Positions 10,503 through 18,524 of a DNA stretch of 64,000 nucleotides are shown piece after piece. Positions within the stretch are counted from its first letter, which is position 1; each line of letters starts with the position of its first letter. The notes beneath the pieces are model-generated. The model was not told the origin of the DNA, did not search any database, and saw only the letters and a program-made list of their open reading frames with translations. Both the position numbers and the translations under genes were made by a program. Source of the DNA: Pseudomonas marincola (GTDB taxonomy: Bacteria; Pseudomonadota; Gammaproteobacteria; Pseudomonadales; Pseudomonadaceae); assembly GCF_900116605.1 (NCBI RefSeq), contig NZ_FPBC01000005.1, positions 78,450 through 142,449 of the forward strand, written 5' to 3'.

Positions 10503-11126
10503 GTGAATGAACAACAAGCCCATGCAGTTATGCAGCAATTGGTCGCCAGTGGTCAGGTCACAGACCCTGAAAGTGCTCGCGGTAAATTGCTGCAAATGGC
10601 TGCGCATCTGTTTCGCAGCAAGGGTTTTGATCGCACCACAGTGCGTGATCTGGCGGGCGCTGTAGGGATTCAATCAGGAAGTATCTTTCATCACTTCAAG
10701 AGCAAGGATGAGATTCTGCGCTCGGTGATGGAGGAAACCATTCGTTATAACACCGCCTTGATGCGCGATGCGTTGGGGCAGGCCGCGAGCACCCGTGAAC
10801 GCATGCTGGCGCTGATTCGTTGCGAGTTGCAGTCGATTATGGGCGGCACCGGCGAGGCGATGGCGGTGCTTGTGTATGAATGGCGTTCGCTGTCGGACGA
10901 TGGCCAGCAATTCATTCTGGCCTTGCGTGACGAGTACGAGCAGATCTGGCTCGATGTGCTCGAAGAGGCGCGCGTGCAGGGCGAGTTCAGTGGCGACCCG
11001 TTCATCATTCGCCGCTTTCTCACCGGCGCGTTGAGCTGGACCAACACTTGGTTCCGTTCAGAAGGCCCGATGAGCCTTGATCAGTTAGCCGAACAAGCGC
11101 TTACCTTGGTGATTAAACCGGCGTAA
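10503..11126 (+). CDS. atuR: TetR-family repressor of the atu genes
   Basis: 207 residues from the GTG at 10503, chosen because GGAGAG lies eight bases ahead; an earlier GTG at 10479 and an ATG at 10530 are alternatives. The N-terminal helix-turn-helix region reads AAHLFRSKGFDRTTVRDLAGAVGIQSGSIFHHFKSK in overlapping parts: the start AAHLFRSKGF, the recognition helix region SGSIFHHFKSK. The C-terminal ligand domain is of the AcrR/FadR type. In P. aeruginosa AtuR represses the atu operon until a terpenoid acyl-CoA intermediate appears. Position, divergent to atuA and next to paired operators, makes the identity strong. Confidence 0.9.
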   Translation: MNEQQAHAVMQQLVASGQVTDPESARGKLLQMAAHLFRSKGFDRTTVRDLAGAVGIQSGSIFHHFKSKDEILRSVMEETIRYNTALMRDALGQAASTRERMLALIRCELQSIMGGTGEAMAVLVYEWRSLSDDGQQFILALRDEYEQIWLDVLEEARVQGEFSGDPFIIRRFLTGALSWTNTWFRSEGPMSLDQLAEQALTLVIKPA

Positions 11127-11133
11127 GCCCCGC

Positions 11134-12627
11134 TTATGGCGCCGCGCTGAAATAGCGCTCGATCAACAACGGATCATCGAAATGCGCACGGCCGATGAAG
11201 GCTGTCGCATGCCGGCCCCATTGGCGCATGCTGCCTGGCGCGTGTACGCCGGATGGCCAGAGTACCCAGCGCTCCAGTCGCTCAGTGCCGCTGATCAAGC
11301 CGTCTGGTTGATAGAGGCTCTTAGTGCCTTGGCCGTGGTCAAGCTGGCGCAACTGATCCAGCGAGGCTTGCTGATAGGTGATCGGCACGCTGGCGCTGGT
11401 TCGCTGGTCCACCCAGACCAGCGCGTGCTCTCTGGCGCTTAACCACAATGTCGCGGGCTTGCTGGTGTCAACAGCCACCAGCCGATGTGGACGGCTTTCT
11501 TCATCCTGCGCTTGGCTGAAGCGTAGGGCAGAGCTTTGCGGCACAAAGAAACTGTGCCAGCAGCCACAGGGGTGAATGCTGTCGTACAACATGGCAGCGC
11601 TTTGATCATCAAGAGTTACGCGCCAGATCAGCCCGTCGAGATCGCCGCCGAGCATGTCCAGCGGATTGGATTTGGGGCGCTCGCGAAACCACATCTGGTA
11701 GATCAGTTGCAGATGCCAGCGCCCGTCAATCCGGCTCCAGCCCGTATGCTGATATATCACCGGCAACGGGCTGAACTGGCGCTCGCCTTGCGCATTAAAA
11801 CGCGGTTGGCCGATACGATCCGCCGGGCTTGCTTGTTCAACGTTTATCAGTGGTGCGTGCCTGGCAAATAGCGCCTGCAATTGCTCAGCGTCAACTTGCG
11901 GCAAGCCCAGTGCGTCAAACGAGAACTTAGTCGGAAGCATTGAGGTATCTGTGGCCACCGGCTGGTAATTCAGCCAGCGGGCAGAGTCTTGCGGCGCGGT
12001 CGTGGTGGCGGCCTCAGTTTGCCACTGGGCAATACCTTTGCGGTACAAGGGTTTGAGCAGAGGGTAGAGGCCCAATGCGCGCGCCCATTGCGAATAGTCA
12101 TCGGCAACTGCGCTGGCGCTGCGCAGTTGATCCAGCGTCGATGGATCGCTCACAAGCTGTTGAATCTGATTGTTGCGGCAGGCATTCAATCGCGCTTGGA
12201 AGGCCGGATTATCCAGCCCGTTGCGTGCAGAGGCGGGCAGGTTGCGTTTTTCAATGGCACTGGCGGCAATGTCATTGGCTGCCAGTCGCTGCAGCCACAG
12301 CCGCTGTTGCTCCGGGCTTATTGCCTGGCTTGCGAGCAGCGCATCGAGGCGACTGCTGCGCAGGCCGTAATAGCCGTCAATCTGCGAAAACTGGCCATCG
12401 CGCGTGGCCGCCGTAAGCTGATCGCGCGTGGCAAACAGTTGCTCGCAGGATTGTTCGGACGAGACAGGTTGCTGGCTGCAGCCAGCCCCTGTCAGCAGCA
12501 ACAGTGATGTGAGCGCGATGCGCAGGCTGGCAGGCGTTATTGCCAGAAACGCTGCGCATTGGCCGGGCTGCCTAGAAACCAAGATGCGCTCAGGCGTCGC
12601 GCTGGTCCTTGGCATCTTGTTCGGCAT
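11134..12627 (-). CDS. Putative lipoprotein of unknown function
   Basis: The N-terminal hydrophobic stretch ends in LTGAGC, a clear lipobox, so the mature protein starts with a lipidated Cys near residue 50 and has about 448 residues. The rest is soluble, with IYQHTGWSRIDGRWHLQLIY in part near 290 and a cysteine pair in HPCGCWHSF near 355. I do not recognise a family. The coordinates are the longest frame; the true start is uncertain because the first 38 bp overlap the end of the DUF2897 gene, and a TTG at 12582 just after it is an alternative. It converges with atuR, with only 7 bp between the stops. Confidence 0.75.
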   Translation of the reverse strand: MPNKMPRTSATPERILVSRQPGQCAAFLAITPASLRIALTSLLLLTGAGCSQQPVSSEQSCEQLFATRDQLTAATRDGQFSQIDGYYGLRSSRLDALLASQAISPEQQRLWLQRLAANDIAASAIEKRNLPASARNGLDNPAFQARLNACRNNQIQQLVSDPSTLDQLRSASAVADDYSQWARALGLYPLLKPLYRKGIAQWQTEAATTTAPQDSARWLNYQPVATDTSMLPTKFSFDALGLPQVDAEQLQALFARHAPLINVEQASPADRIGQPRFNAQGERQFSPLPVIYQHTGWSRIDGRWHLQLIYQMWFRERPKSNPLDMLGGDLDGLIWRVTLDDQSAAMLYDSIHPCGCWHSFFVPQSSALRFSQAQDEESRPHRLVAVDTSKPATLWLSAREHALVWVDQRTSASVPITYQQASLDQLRQLDHGQGTKSLYQPDGLISGTERLERWVLWPSGVHAPGSMRQWGRHATAFIGRAHFDDPLLIERYFSAAP

Positions 12628-12757
12628 TACGCTCGTGTATCCGTTTCAGTTGCTCTTCATCGAGTGGCAGGGGTTTGGCGGTGTCACGCAACACCATCAA
12701 ACCGCCAACAATGGAGCCGAGCACCACGATGATTAACAGCCAGATATACCAAGGCAT
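12590..12757 (-). CDS. DUF2897 family small membrane protein
   Basis: 55 residues, starting MPWYIWLLIIVVLGSIVGG, a single transmembrane helix, followed by a charged cytoplasmic tail (DEEQLKRIHERNAEQDAKD). This matches the short DUF2897 proteins common in Pseudomonas. AGGGAG is eleven bases before the ATG. Function unknown. It shares 38 bp with the open frame of the lipoprotein downstream, which may mean translational coupling or that the lipoprotein starts later. Confidence 0.85.
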   Translation of the reverse strand: MPWYIWLLIIVVLGSIVGGLMVLRDTAKPLPLDEEQLKRIHERNAEQDAKDQRDA

Positions 12758-12849
12758 ACAAAAACTCCCTTTAGGCTTGAGTCTGCAGCTTACTCCGGCG
12801 CTGGCGGGCTGTCAGGTTGTTCGCATGTGCAAGTTGCAGCAAGCGCGCC

Positions 12850-13614
12850 TCAGGGACTGATTTTAAGCTGGTTGCTGTCATCCTTGAGTGACACGCCGGA
12901 AAGTTGCAGGCGCAGCGACTCGCGGGCCAGATAGTCGAGTTTTAGCGCGGCCTGCGCATACGGCAAGCCTTCGGGGCGCACGTTGGAGATGCAGTTGCGT
13001 TGGCTGTCCATGCTGCCGTGCGCAGGTTGATAGGTCAGATAAATTCCCAAGCTGTCGGGCGAACTCAGGCCCGGCCGCTCTCCAATTAACACGATCAACA
13101 GACGCGCGCGTAATGCCACGGCAATGCCATCGCCAATGGCAACGCGGCCTTGTTCGGCGATGACCACAGGTGTGTTGGCCCAGTCGGTGCTGAAGCGTTC
13201 GCGAAAGGCCTTGAGCAACGGCAGCGAATGACGCTGGGCGGCAATTGAGGACAGGCCATCGCAGATGACTACAGCCAGTTCGGGTGCGGGCAGCGCGTGT
13301 TCCAGATAAATGCGGCTTTCATCGTGTAGCTGCCGGCCGTAATCCGGGCGCAGCAAATAGGTTTGGCGATCCTGCGCATTGCTGTGCACGTGCAATGTGC
13401 GAAAGCCTTCGGCATGCAATTCGTGCTTGAGGTGGGTGAAGTCCAGTGGCCGGTGCACGGCATCGCGCGCCTGCGCATGGGCCAGGCCAAATTTTAGCAC
13501 TTCGCGGGTCGGCAGGCTTGAGCCGACGCGGCCCAGTGCGATGCGGGCATTGGTGTGGCTGCGCAGCTCATCCCACGGATTGGCCTGAATCAGGGTTTTA
13601 TCGTCATTGTGCAT
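12850..13614 (-). CDS. eutC: Ethanolamine ammonia-lyase small subunit
   Basis: 254 residues. The N-terminal block WDELRSHTNARIALGRVGSS is cut here to its core, HTNARIALGR, a strong EutC signature; AVVICDGLSSIAA and LIGERPGLSSPDSLG follow, and the end has SNVRPEGLPY. With EutB it forms the adenosylcobalamin-dependent lyase that splits ethanolamine into acetaldehyde and ammonia. It follows eutB by 12 bp. No microcompartment shell gene is nearby, as is usual in pseudomonads, which oxidise the acetaldehyde in the cytoplasm. Confidence 0.95.
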   Translation of the reverse strand: MHNDDKTLIQANPWDELRSHTNARIALGRVGSSLPTREVLKFGLAHAQARDAVHRPLDFTHLKHELHAEGFRTLHVHSNAQDRQTYLLRPDYGRQLHDESRIYLEHALPAPELAVVICDGLSSIAAQRHSLPLLKAFRERFSTDWANTPVVIAEQGRVAIGDGIAVALRARLLIVLIGERPGLSSPDSLGIYLTYQPAHGSMDSQRNCISNVRPEGLPYAQAALKLDYLARESLRLQLSGVSLKDDSNQLKISP

Positions 13615-13626
13615 GCGTACGACTCC

Positions 13627-15030
13627 TCAGGCGGCACCGGAAATAAAAGGCAATTGCTGGAGCAGGTGATGGCCCCGGCCAATTTCGCGCAGTTGGCCGG
13701 TGGTGTCGGTAATGGCCATTTTGGCCAGCCAGGCATCGAACTCGGGGGCGCGTTTGAGGCCGAGCACGCTGCGCAGATACAGGGCGTCGTGGAACGAGGT
13801 GCTCTGGTAGTTGAGCATGATGTCGTCTGCGCCGGGAATGCCCATGATGAAGTTGATGCCTGCCGCGCCGAACAGCGTCAGCAAGGTGTCCATGTCGTCC
13901 TGGTCGGCTTCGGCGTGGTTGGTGTAACAGACGTCGCAGCCCATTGGCAGGCCCAGCAATTTGCCGCAGAAGTGATCTTCAAGTCCGGCGCGGATGATCT
14001 GTTTGCCGTCGTACAGGTATTCCGGGCCGATAAAGCCGACCACCGTGTTGACCAGTAATGGCTTGAACTCACGGGCCACGGCATAGGCACGCGCCTCGCA
14101 GGTTTGCTGGTCGACATCGTGGTGGCCGCCTGCCGAGAGCGCGCTGCCCTGGCCGGTCTCAAAGTACATGAGGTTGTTGCCCACTGTGCCGCGCTTGAGC
14201 GACTGCGCGGCGTCGTGGGCTTCACGCAATAGCGCCAGATTCACGCCGAAACTGCTGTTGGTCTTCTCGGTGCCGGCGATGGACTGGAACACCAGATCAA
14301 TTGGCGCCCCGGCTGCAATCGCCTGTATCTGGGTGGTGACATGGGTGAGTACGCAACTCTGCATGGGGATATCGAAGTGCTCGCGCACCTCATCGAGCAT
14401 CTGCCACAGGCGCATCAGCGTCGATAACGAGTCGCTGGCAGGGTTGATGCCGACCGTGGCATCGCCCGAGCCGTAGAGCAGGCCGTCGAGCAGGCTGGCT
14501 GCAATACCGCGCACATCGTCGGTGGGATGATTGGGTTGCAGGCGCACCGACAGATGACCGGGCAGACCGATGGTGTTGCGAAACGCAGTGACCACGCGGC
14601 ACTTTTTGGCCACCAGAATCAAATCCTGATTGCGCATCAGCTTGCTCACGGCAGCGGCCATTTCCGGGGTAATGCCGGCAGTAACAGCGGCCAATGCCTG
14701 GCTGTCGGTGCTGTCGAGCAGCATCCAGTCGCGCAAGTCGCCGACGGTAAGATGGCTGATCGGGGCAAACGCGGCCTTGTCGTGAGTGTCGATGATCAGG
14801 CGGCTGACTTCGTCCAGCTCATAAGGAATCAGCGCCTCCTGCAAGAACTGCTTGAGCGGCACATCGGCGAGGATGATTTTCGCCGCCATGCGTTCCTCGT
14901 ACGTGGCCGCAGCCAGACCTGCCAGATAATCCCCGGAGCGCGCCGGGCTCGCCTTGGCGAGTAAGGTCTTGAGGTCGACAAAGCGGTATTGCAGCGCACC
15001 TACAGCGGTTTGATAAAGCAAAGCCTGCAC
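13627..15030 (-). CDS. eutB: Ethanolamine ammonia-lyase large subunit
   Basis: 467 residues with the TIM-barrel EutB sequence: LKTLLAKASPARSGDYLAG near the N-terminus, FETGQGSALSAGGHHD near 275, VNTVVGFIGPEYLYDGKQI near 320 and GCDVCYTNHAEADQ near 375. It holds the substrate and the B12 cofactor together with EutC. The frame starts with GTG at 15030, but a TTG at 15021 has GGAG seven bases ahead and is the better start. The permease, aldehyde dehydrogenase and regulator that accompany eutBC in P. aeruginosa are not in this window. A sigma-54-like promoter lies about 95-110 bp upstream. Confidence 0.95.
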   Translation of the reverse strand: MQALLYQTAVGALQYRFVDLKTLLAKASPARSGDYLAGLAAATYEERMAAKIILADVPLKQFLQEALIPYELDEVSRLIIDTHDKAAFAPISHLTVGDLRDWMLLDSTDSQALAAVTAGITPEMAAAVSKLMRNQDLILVAKKCRVVTAFRNTIGLPGHLSVRLQPNHPTDDVRGIAASLLDGLLYGSGDATVGINPASDSLSTLMRLWQMLDEVREHFDIPMQSCVLTHVTTQIQAIAAGAPIDLVFQSIAGTEKTNSSFGVNLALLREAHDAAQSLKRGTVGNNLMYFETGQGSALSAGGHHDVDQQTCEARAYAVAREFKPLLVNTVVGFIGPEYLYDGKQIIRAGLEDHFCGKLLGLPMGCDVCYTNHAEADQDDMDTLLTLFGAAGINFIMGIPGADDIMLNYQSTSFHDALYLRSVLGLKRAPEFDAWLAKMAITDTTGQLREIGRGHHLLQQLPFISGAA

Positions 15031-15123
15031 TCCAATTGCGAGCGGTTGCGGCTGTAATGTCTGTCAGCAACCGGCGTAATCAATAGCGCGCCGATGTTGG
15101 GGCGCCGCGTTGTTGCAATTACC

Positions 15124-15139
15124 TGCAGCCAGCATGCCA
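15124..15139 (-). promoter_or_regulatory. sigma-54 (RpoN) promoter of eutBC
   Basis: On the minus strand TGGCATGCTGGCTGCA has GG and GC separated by exactly 10 bases, as sigma-54 needs, and keeps TGGCA and the terminal TGCA. Transcription would start near 15113, about 83 bp before eutB. Ethanolamine use in P. aeruginosa depends on RpoN and an enhancer-binding protein, which supports the assignment. Confidence 0.55.
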
Positions 15140-15336
15140 CAGCGCTGCAAGCCAGCGATTGCCAGCCTGCTGCAGTTAAGGCGCAGGTTGAAATCGGTGT
15201 TAATGCTGCGTGCTGGTGCACGTCGTGCAGCAGCAGTGCATGGCGCTACAGGTAAATGGCGTTCATGGCTACGCTACGCCCGGAGCGGGGCGGTTGGCGA
15301 GCACAATCAACAAGTGAGGATGCAGAGAGGCGGACG

Positions 15337-15369
15337 TGACGGCGAATAGCAGGGCGCTATTCGCCGTCA
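15337..15369. terminator. hairpin behind the DAHP synthase gene
   Basis: TGACGGCGAATAG and CTATTCGCCGTCA form a perfect 13-bp stem around a 7-base loop, starting 5 bp past the stop of the minus-strand gene. There is no clear T-run on either side, so it may act as a 3'-end stabiliser and not a classical terminator. Confidence 0.6.
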
Positions 15370-15373
15370 GTAA

Positions 15374-16720
15374 TTAACGGCGTACTTGCTTAAGGGTTTC
15401 CGCGATCATGAAGGCCAGCTCCAGCGACTGGTCGGCATTCATGCGTGGGTCACAGTGGGTGTGATAACGGTCAGACAGGCCGGCTTCGGTGACAGGGCGC
15501 GAGCCGCCGATGCATTCGGTGACGTTCTGTCCGGTCATCTCGATGTGGATGCCACCGGCGTAGCTGCCTTCAGCCTGATGCACGGCGAAGAACTGTTTGA
15601 CCTCAGCTAGAATCTGCGCGAAATCACGGGTCTTGTAGCCGTTGGACGCCTTGATAGTGTTGCCGTGCATCGGGTCGCAACTCCACAGCACCTGGCGGCC
15701 TTCGCCCTGAACCGTCTGGATCAGGCGCGGCAGGCCTTCTTCAACCTTGCCGGCGCCCATACGCACGATGAGGTTGAGGCGGCCCGGATCGTTATCCGGG
15801 TTGAGAATGTCGATCAAGCGGATCAGCTCTTCGCTGTTCATGCTTGGGCCAACCTTGACCCCGATTGGGTTTTGCACGCCGCGTAAGAACTCGACATGCG
15901 CGCCGTCAAGCTGGCGCGTGCGGTCGCCGATCCAGAGCATGTGCGCGGAACAGGCGTAGTCACGCCCCGTCAGGCTGTCGGTGCGTACAAAGGCTTGCTC
16001 GTAGTTGAGCAGCAAGGCTTCGTGAGCGGTGAAGAAGCTGGTTTCGCGAACTTGCGATGAGCCATCCATGCCGCAAGCGCGCATAAAGGCGAGGGTTTCA
16101 TCGATGCGGCTGGCTAGTGCGCTGTACTTCTCGGCCAGCGAGGCGTTGGCGATGAAGTCGAGGTTCCACTGGTGTACCTCATGCAGGTCGGCAAAACCGC
16201 CCTGAGCAAAAGCGCGCAGCAGGTTCAGCGAGGCCGTTGACTGGTGATAGGCCTGCAGCAAGCGCTCCGGGTCTGGCACACGGCTGGCAGCATCGAAGTT
16301 GATGCCGTTGACGATATCTCCGCGGTAAGCGGGCAGGGTAACGCCGTCGAGGGTTTCGTCATTGGCGGAGCGCGGCTTGGCGAACTGGCCCGCCATACGC
16401 CCGACTTTGACTACCGGGCAACCGGCCGCGAAGGTCATGACGATGGCCATTTGCAGCAGCACTTTGAACGTGTCGCGGATCTTGCCGGCGCTGAACTCGG
16501 CAAAGCTTTCGGCGCAGTCGCCACCTTGCAGCAGAAATGCGCGACCCTGAGTGACCTCGGCAAACTGGCGACGCAGCTCACGGGCTTCGCCTGCAAATAC
16601 CAGTGGTGGATAGCCCGCCAGCGTTTGTTCGACGCTGGCCAGTTTGGCGGCGTCCGGGTATTGCGGCTGTTGCTGGATGGGTTTGCTTCTCCAGCTGGTA
16701 GGGCTCCAGGGTTGCGACAT
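15374..16720 (-). CDS. Class II 3-deoxy-7-phosphoheptulonate synthase
   Basis: 448 residues from ATG 16720 ([14 protein letters not shown]); an in-frame extension to 16858 lacks a family match. It joins phosphoenolpyruvate and erythrose 4-phosphate, the first step of the shikimate pathway. Class II (plant/AroH-like) motifs are clear: LLQGGDCAE with metal ligand Cys69, [30 protein letters not shown] and THCDPRMN supply the His, Glu and Asp ligands. The length is that of the short pseudomonad/plant-type core; phenazine-operon PhzC is a relative but no phz genes are near. It is transcribed alone. Confidence 0.93.
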   Translation of the reverse strand: MSQPWSPTSWRSKPIQQQPQYPDAAKLASVEQTLAGYPPLVFAGEARELRRQFAEVTQGRAFLLQGGDCAESFAEFSAGKIRDTFKVLLQMAIVMTFAAGCPVVKVGRMAGQFAKPRSANDETLDGVTLPAYRGDIVNGINFDAASRVPDPERLLQAYHQSTASLNLLRAFAQGGFADLHEVHQWNLDFIANASLAEKYSALASRIDETLAFMRACGMDGSSQVRETSFFTAHEALLLNYEQAFVRTDSLTGRDYACSAHMLWIGDRTRQLDGAHVEFLRGVQNPIGVKVGPSMNSEELIRLIDILNPDNDPGRLNLIVRMGAGKVEEGLPRLIQTVQGEGRQVLWSCDPMHGNTIKASNGYKTRDFAQILAEVKQFFAVHQAEGSYAGGIHIEMTGQNVTECIGGSRPVTEAGLSDRYHTHCDPRMNADQSLELAFMIAETLKQVRR

Positions 16721-16949
16721 GGTGGCTCTCGGCTCTTCAGTTTGGGCAGACCTGAATGGTAACCGATTGGCATAAGGCTTCAAAAGCATCGCTTTGATAG
16801 GCGGACTATATCGACGGCCGTGCTGCACCGGCCGTTGGTTGTAGCAATCAGTAAACAATTGCCTGTGCCAGCAAAGCGCTCAAGCTTGCCCCTCGCCGAG
16901 CGCCTGTGCTGGAATGCCAAATCTTCTGCGCTCCCTCGGTTTGCCCTGA

Positions 16950-17297
16950 ATGCCCGGCCGCCTGTTCACCCAGAAATTGCTTCGCGCGCTGAGCCTGGCT
17001 TTTTTAACAGTCTGGCTTTGGCAGACCAGTGCCTTGCTCACCGGCATTGAAGCGCCAGTAAGCCTGCACAGTGGCGCCGCTAAAGGTGCGGTGACGCTGA
17101 GCTGCATGCTCTGCACCGCCGAGAATCAGGCATCCGCCACAGCCGATCATGCACACGAGCCGCCATCGCTGGTGAGCGCTCTGCTGCTGCCAGCACAGCC
17201 AGGCACTGCAATGCCTGACAGCAAACGGGTCGTGGGTGAGCCGCTACGGCCGGTTTATCACATCGAACGCCCGCCACGGTTCTTGTTGCCGAGCTAA
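16950..17297 (+). CDS. Small exported protein with a CxxC motif, unknown function
   Basis: 115 residues. A hydrophobic segment at 12-31 (LRALSLAFLTVWLWQTSALL) reads as a signal peptide or anchor; after it come CMLC, a His-containing stretch ADHAHEPP, and a Pro/Arg-rich end, IERPPRFLLPS. I know no family with confidence. It precedes a DsbB/DsbA-like pair on the same strand, with about 80 bp between, so a shared role in thiol or metal chemistry in the periplasm is possible. The cistron at 62597 has a similar plan (signal peptide, Cys-rich middle, PPPRV end). Real gene status is likely but not certain. Confidence 0.6.
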   Translation: MPGRLFTQKLLRALSLAFLTVWLWQTSALLTGIEAPVSLHSGAAKGAVTLSCMLCTAENQASATADHAHEPPSLVSALLLPAQPGTAMPDSKRVVGEPLRPVYHIERPPRFLLPS

Positions 17298-17345
17298 CCC
17301 TTGGCCGCTTTGCGGCTCCGGACTTGTGCAATTAAGGATCAATCT

Positions 17346-17384
17346 ATGCAATCGTTTTCCCTTTCGCAGGGCGCGGCGTCATGA
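17346..17384 (+). CDS. 12-codon leader minicistron coupled to dsbB-like gene
   Basis: ATG at 17346 encodes MQSFSLSQGAAS and stops with TGA overlapping the next ATG (ATGA, 17381-17384). An excellent ribosome site, AAGGA, is seven bases before this ATG, while the downstream gene has only a poor one of its own. This suggests that ribosomes load here and reinitiate on the DsbB-like cistron. It could instead simply be the remnant of an upstream start. Confidence 0.45.
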   Translation: MQSFSLSQGAAS

Positions 17385-17824
17385 GCGCGTCCGACACAAG
17401 CGCTCACGCGTTCAGTAGCTGGTGCCTGCTGCTTGCAGCCTGGCTGCTGGCGCTGGTGGCCACATTGAGTGCGCTGTTTATCGGCGAGGTCATGGGGCAG
17501 GCGCCCTGTAATCTGTGCTGGTTTCAGCGCGCATTCATGTTCCCGCTGGTGATTATTCTGGCAGTGGCCAGCTATCGTTCGGATTTCGCCGTGTGGCGTT
17601 ATGCGCTGCCCGTTGCCGGCGTTGGCGGGCTTATCGCGCTGTATCACAGCCTGCTCTATGTCGGCGTGTTCGGCGACAGCATCCAGCCCTGTGGCGCGGG
17701 TGGCTCGTGTTCCGGCAGCAACATGACTATTTTCGGCGTTGTGCCGTTGCCCGTTCTTTCGCTGATTATTTTTAGCCTGATCAGCGCACTTCTTTTGATT
17801 ATTTCCCGGAGATCCAGTCAATGA
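17381..17824 (+). CDS. Disulfide bond formation protein B-like (BdbC/DsbB)
   Basis: 147-residue inner-membrane protein with four transmembrane helices (about 13-35, 50-65, 72-92, 120-142). The first periplasmic pair is Cys43-Cys46 in APCNLCWFQR and the second Cys104/Cys110 in QPCGAGGSC, both needed to pass electrons to quinone. The CNLCW form and short length point to the BdbC/DsbB2 group, which works with a dedicated DsbA-like partner. The partner gene follows with a 4-bp ATGA overlap. The main housekeeping dsbB is probably elsewhere. Confidence 0.9.
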   Translation: MSASDTSAHAFSSWCLLLAAWLLALVATLSALFIGEVMGQAPCNLCWFQRAFMFPLVIILAVASYRSDFAVWRYALPVAGVGGLIALYHSLLYVGVFGDSIQPCGAGGSCSGSNMTIFGVVPLPVLSLIIFSLISALLLIISRRSSQ

Positions 17825-18465
17825 GCAAACGTTTAACTGTGCTCGTCATCGCGATCGTTGTGCTGCTCGGTTTTGCCGGTGCGGCGATTTTCTACAACTC
17901 AACCAAAGCGCCAGAACCCAGCACGGCAGAGGTTCCGAAATCGAGTTCGCTGGTGCGTTTTCACTCACCGGTAATTGGTGTTGCCAATGCGCCGGTGACG
18001 ATTGTCGAGTTCTTCGACCCGTCGTGCGAGGCGTGCCGCGCGTTCTTTCCGCTGGTGAAAAAACTGATGGCCGACAACCCCGACGATGTGCGCCTGGTCC
18101 TGCGTTATGTACTGTTCCATGACGGTTCGGAAACCGCCGCGCGAATTCTCGAGACCGCGCGTAAGCAGGGTATTTATCCGCAGGTTTTAGAGGCCGTAAT
18201 GGCGGCGCAGCCGCAGTGGCATGATGATCCGCAAGTGTTGCAGGCTTGGGCCGCTGCAGAACGTGCCGGGCTGGATCTGGACAAGGCGCATGCTGAGTTG
18301 ATGTCCGCAGACATCAGCGCAACGCTGGAGAAGGATGCTGCCGATGCCAAGGCTATCGGCATCCGTCAGACGCCGACGTTCTTTGTCAATGGTCAGCCGC
18401 TGGAGAGTTTTGGCGCCAAGCAGCTGATTGATCTGGTCAACCAGCAAGTGACTCAAGCCCAGTAG
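17821..18465 (+). CDS. DsbA-family thiol oxidoreductase (BdbD-like)
   Basis: 214 residues: an N-terminal anchor or signal peptide (about 5-25), then a thioredoxin/DsbA domain. The active site is Cys69-Cys72, FFDPSCEACRAFFP, and the cis-Pro loop is GIRQTPTFFVNGQPL near 180-194. It oxidises or isomerises cysteines in periplasmic clients and should be reoxidised by the overlapping DsbB-like protein. The CEAC dipeptide differs from the CPHC of classical DsbA, so its redox potential may be lower. It ends the operon; a hairpin follows. Confidence 0.9.
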   Translation: MSKRLTVLVIAIVVLLGFAGAAIFYNSTKAPEPSTAEVPKSSSLVRFHSPVIGVANAPVTIVEFFDPSCEACRAFFPLVKKLMADNPDDVRLVLRYVLFHDGSETAARILETARKQGIYPQVLEAVMAAQPQWHDDPQVLQAWAAAERAGLDLDKAHAELMSADISATLEKDAADAKAIGIRQTPTFFVNGQPLESFGAKQLIDLVNQQVTQAQ

Positions 18466-18479
18466 GCTTACGCAATTCT

Positions 18480-18510
18480 CGCACCTTCAGGCGCAATGCC
18501 TGCAGGTGCG
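18480..18510. terminator. hairpin between convergent genes
   Basis: CGCACCT-T-CAGGC pairs with GCCTG-C-AGGTGCG around GCAAT: a 12-bp stem with one internal mismatch. It sits between the dsbA-like stop (18465) and the convergent amidohydrolase stop (18525). No T-run is present. Confidence 0.5.
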
Positions 18511-18524
18511 GTGTAGTTGCGGGC

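Larger units (their letters stand above)
15031..15373. other. 343-bp intergenic region between eutB and the DAHP synthase gene
   Basis: No gene is visible. The left third holds the sigma-54-like promoter of eutB; the right end holds a hairpin behind the DAHP synthase stop. The middle (about 15150-15330) is rich in repeated GCAG/CTGC words, such as the cluster at 15215-15245, and may contain activator sites for an enhancer-binding protein, but I could not define one. Confidence 0.6.
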
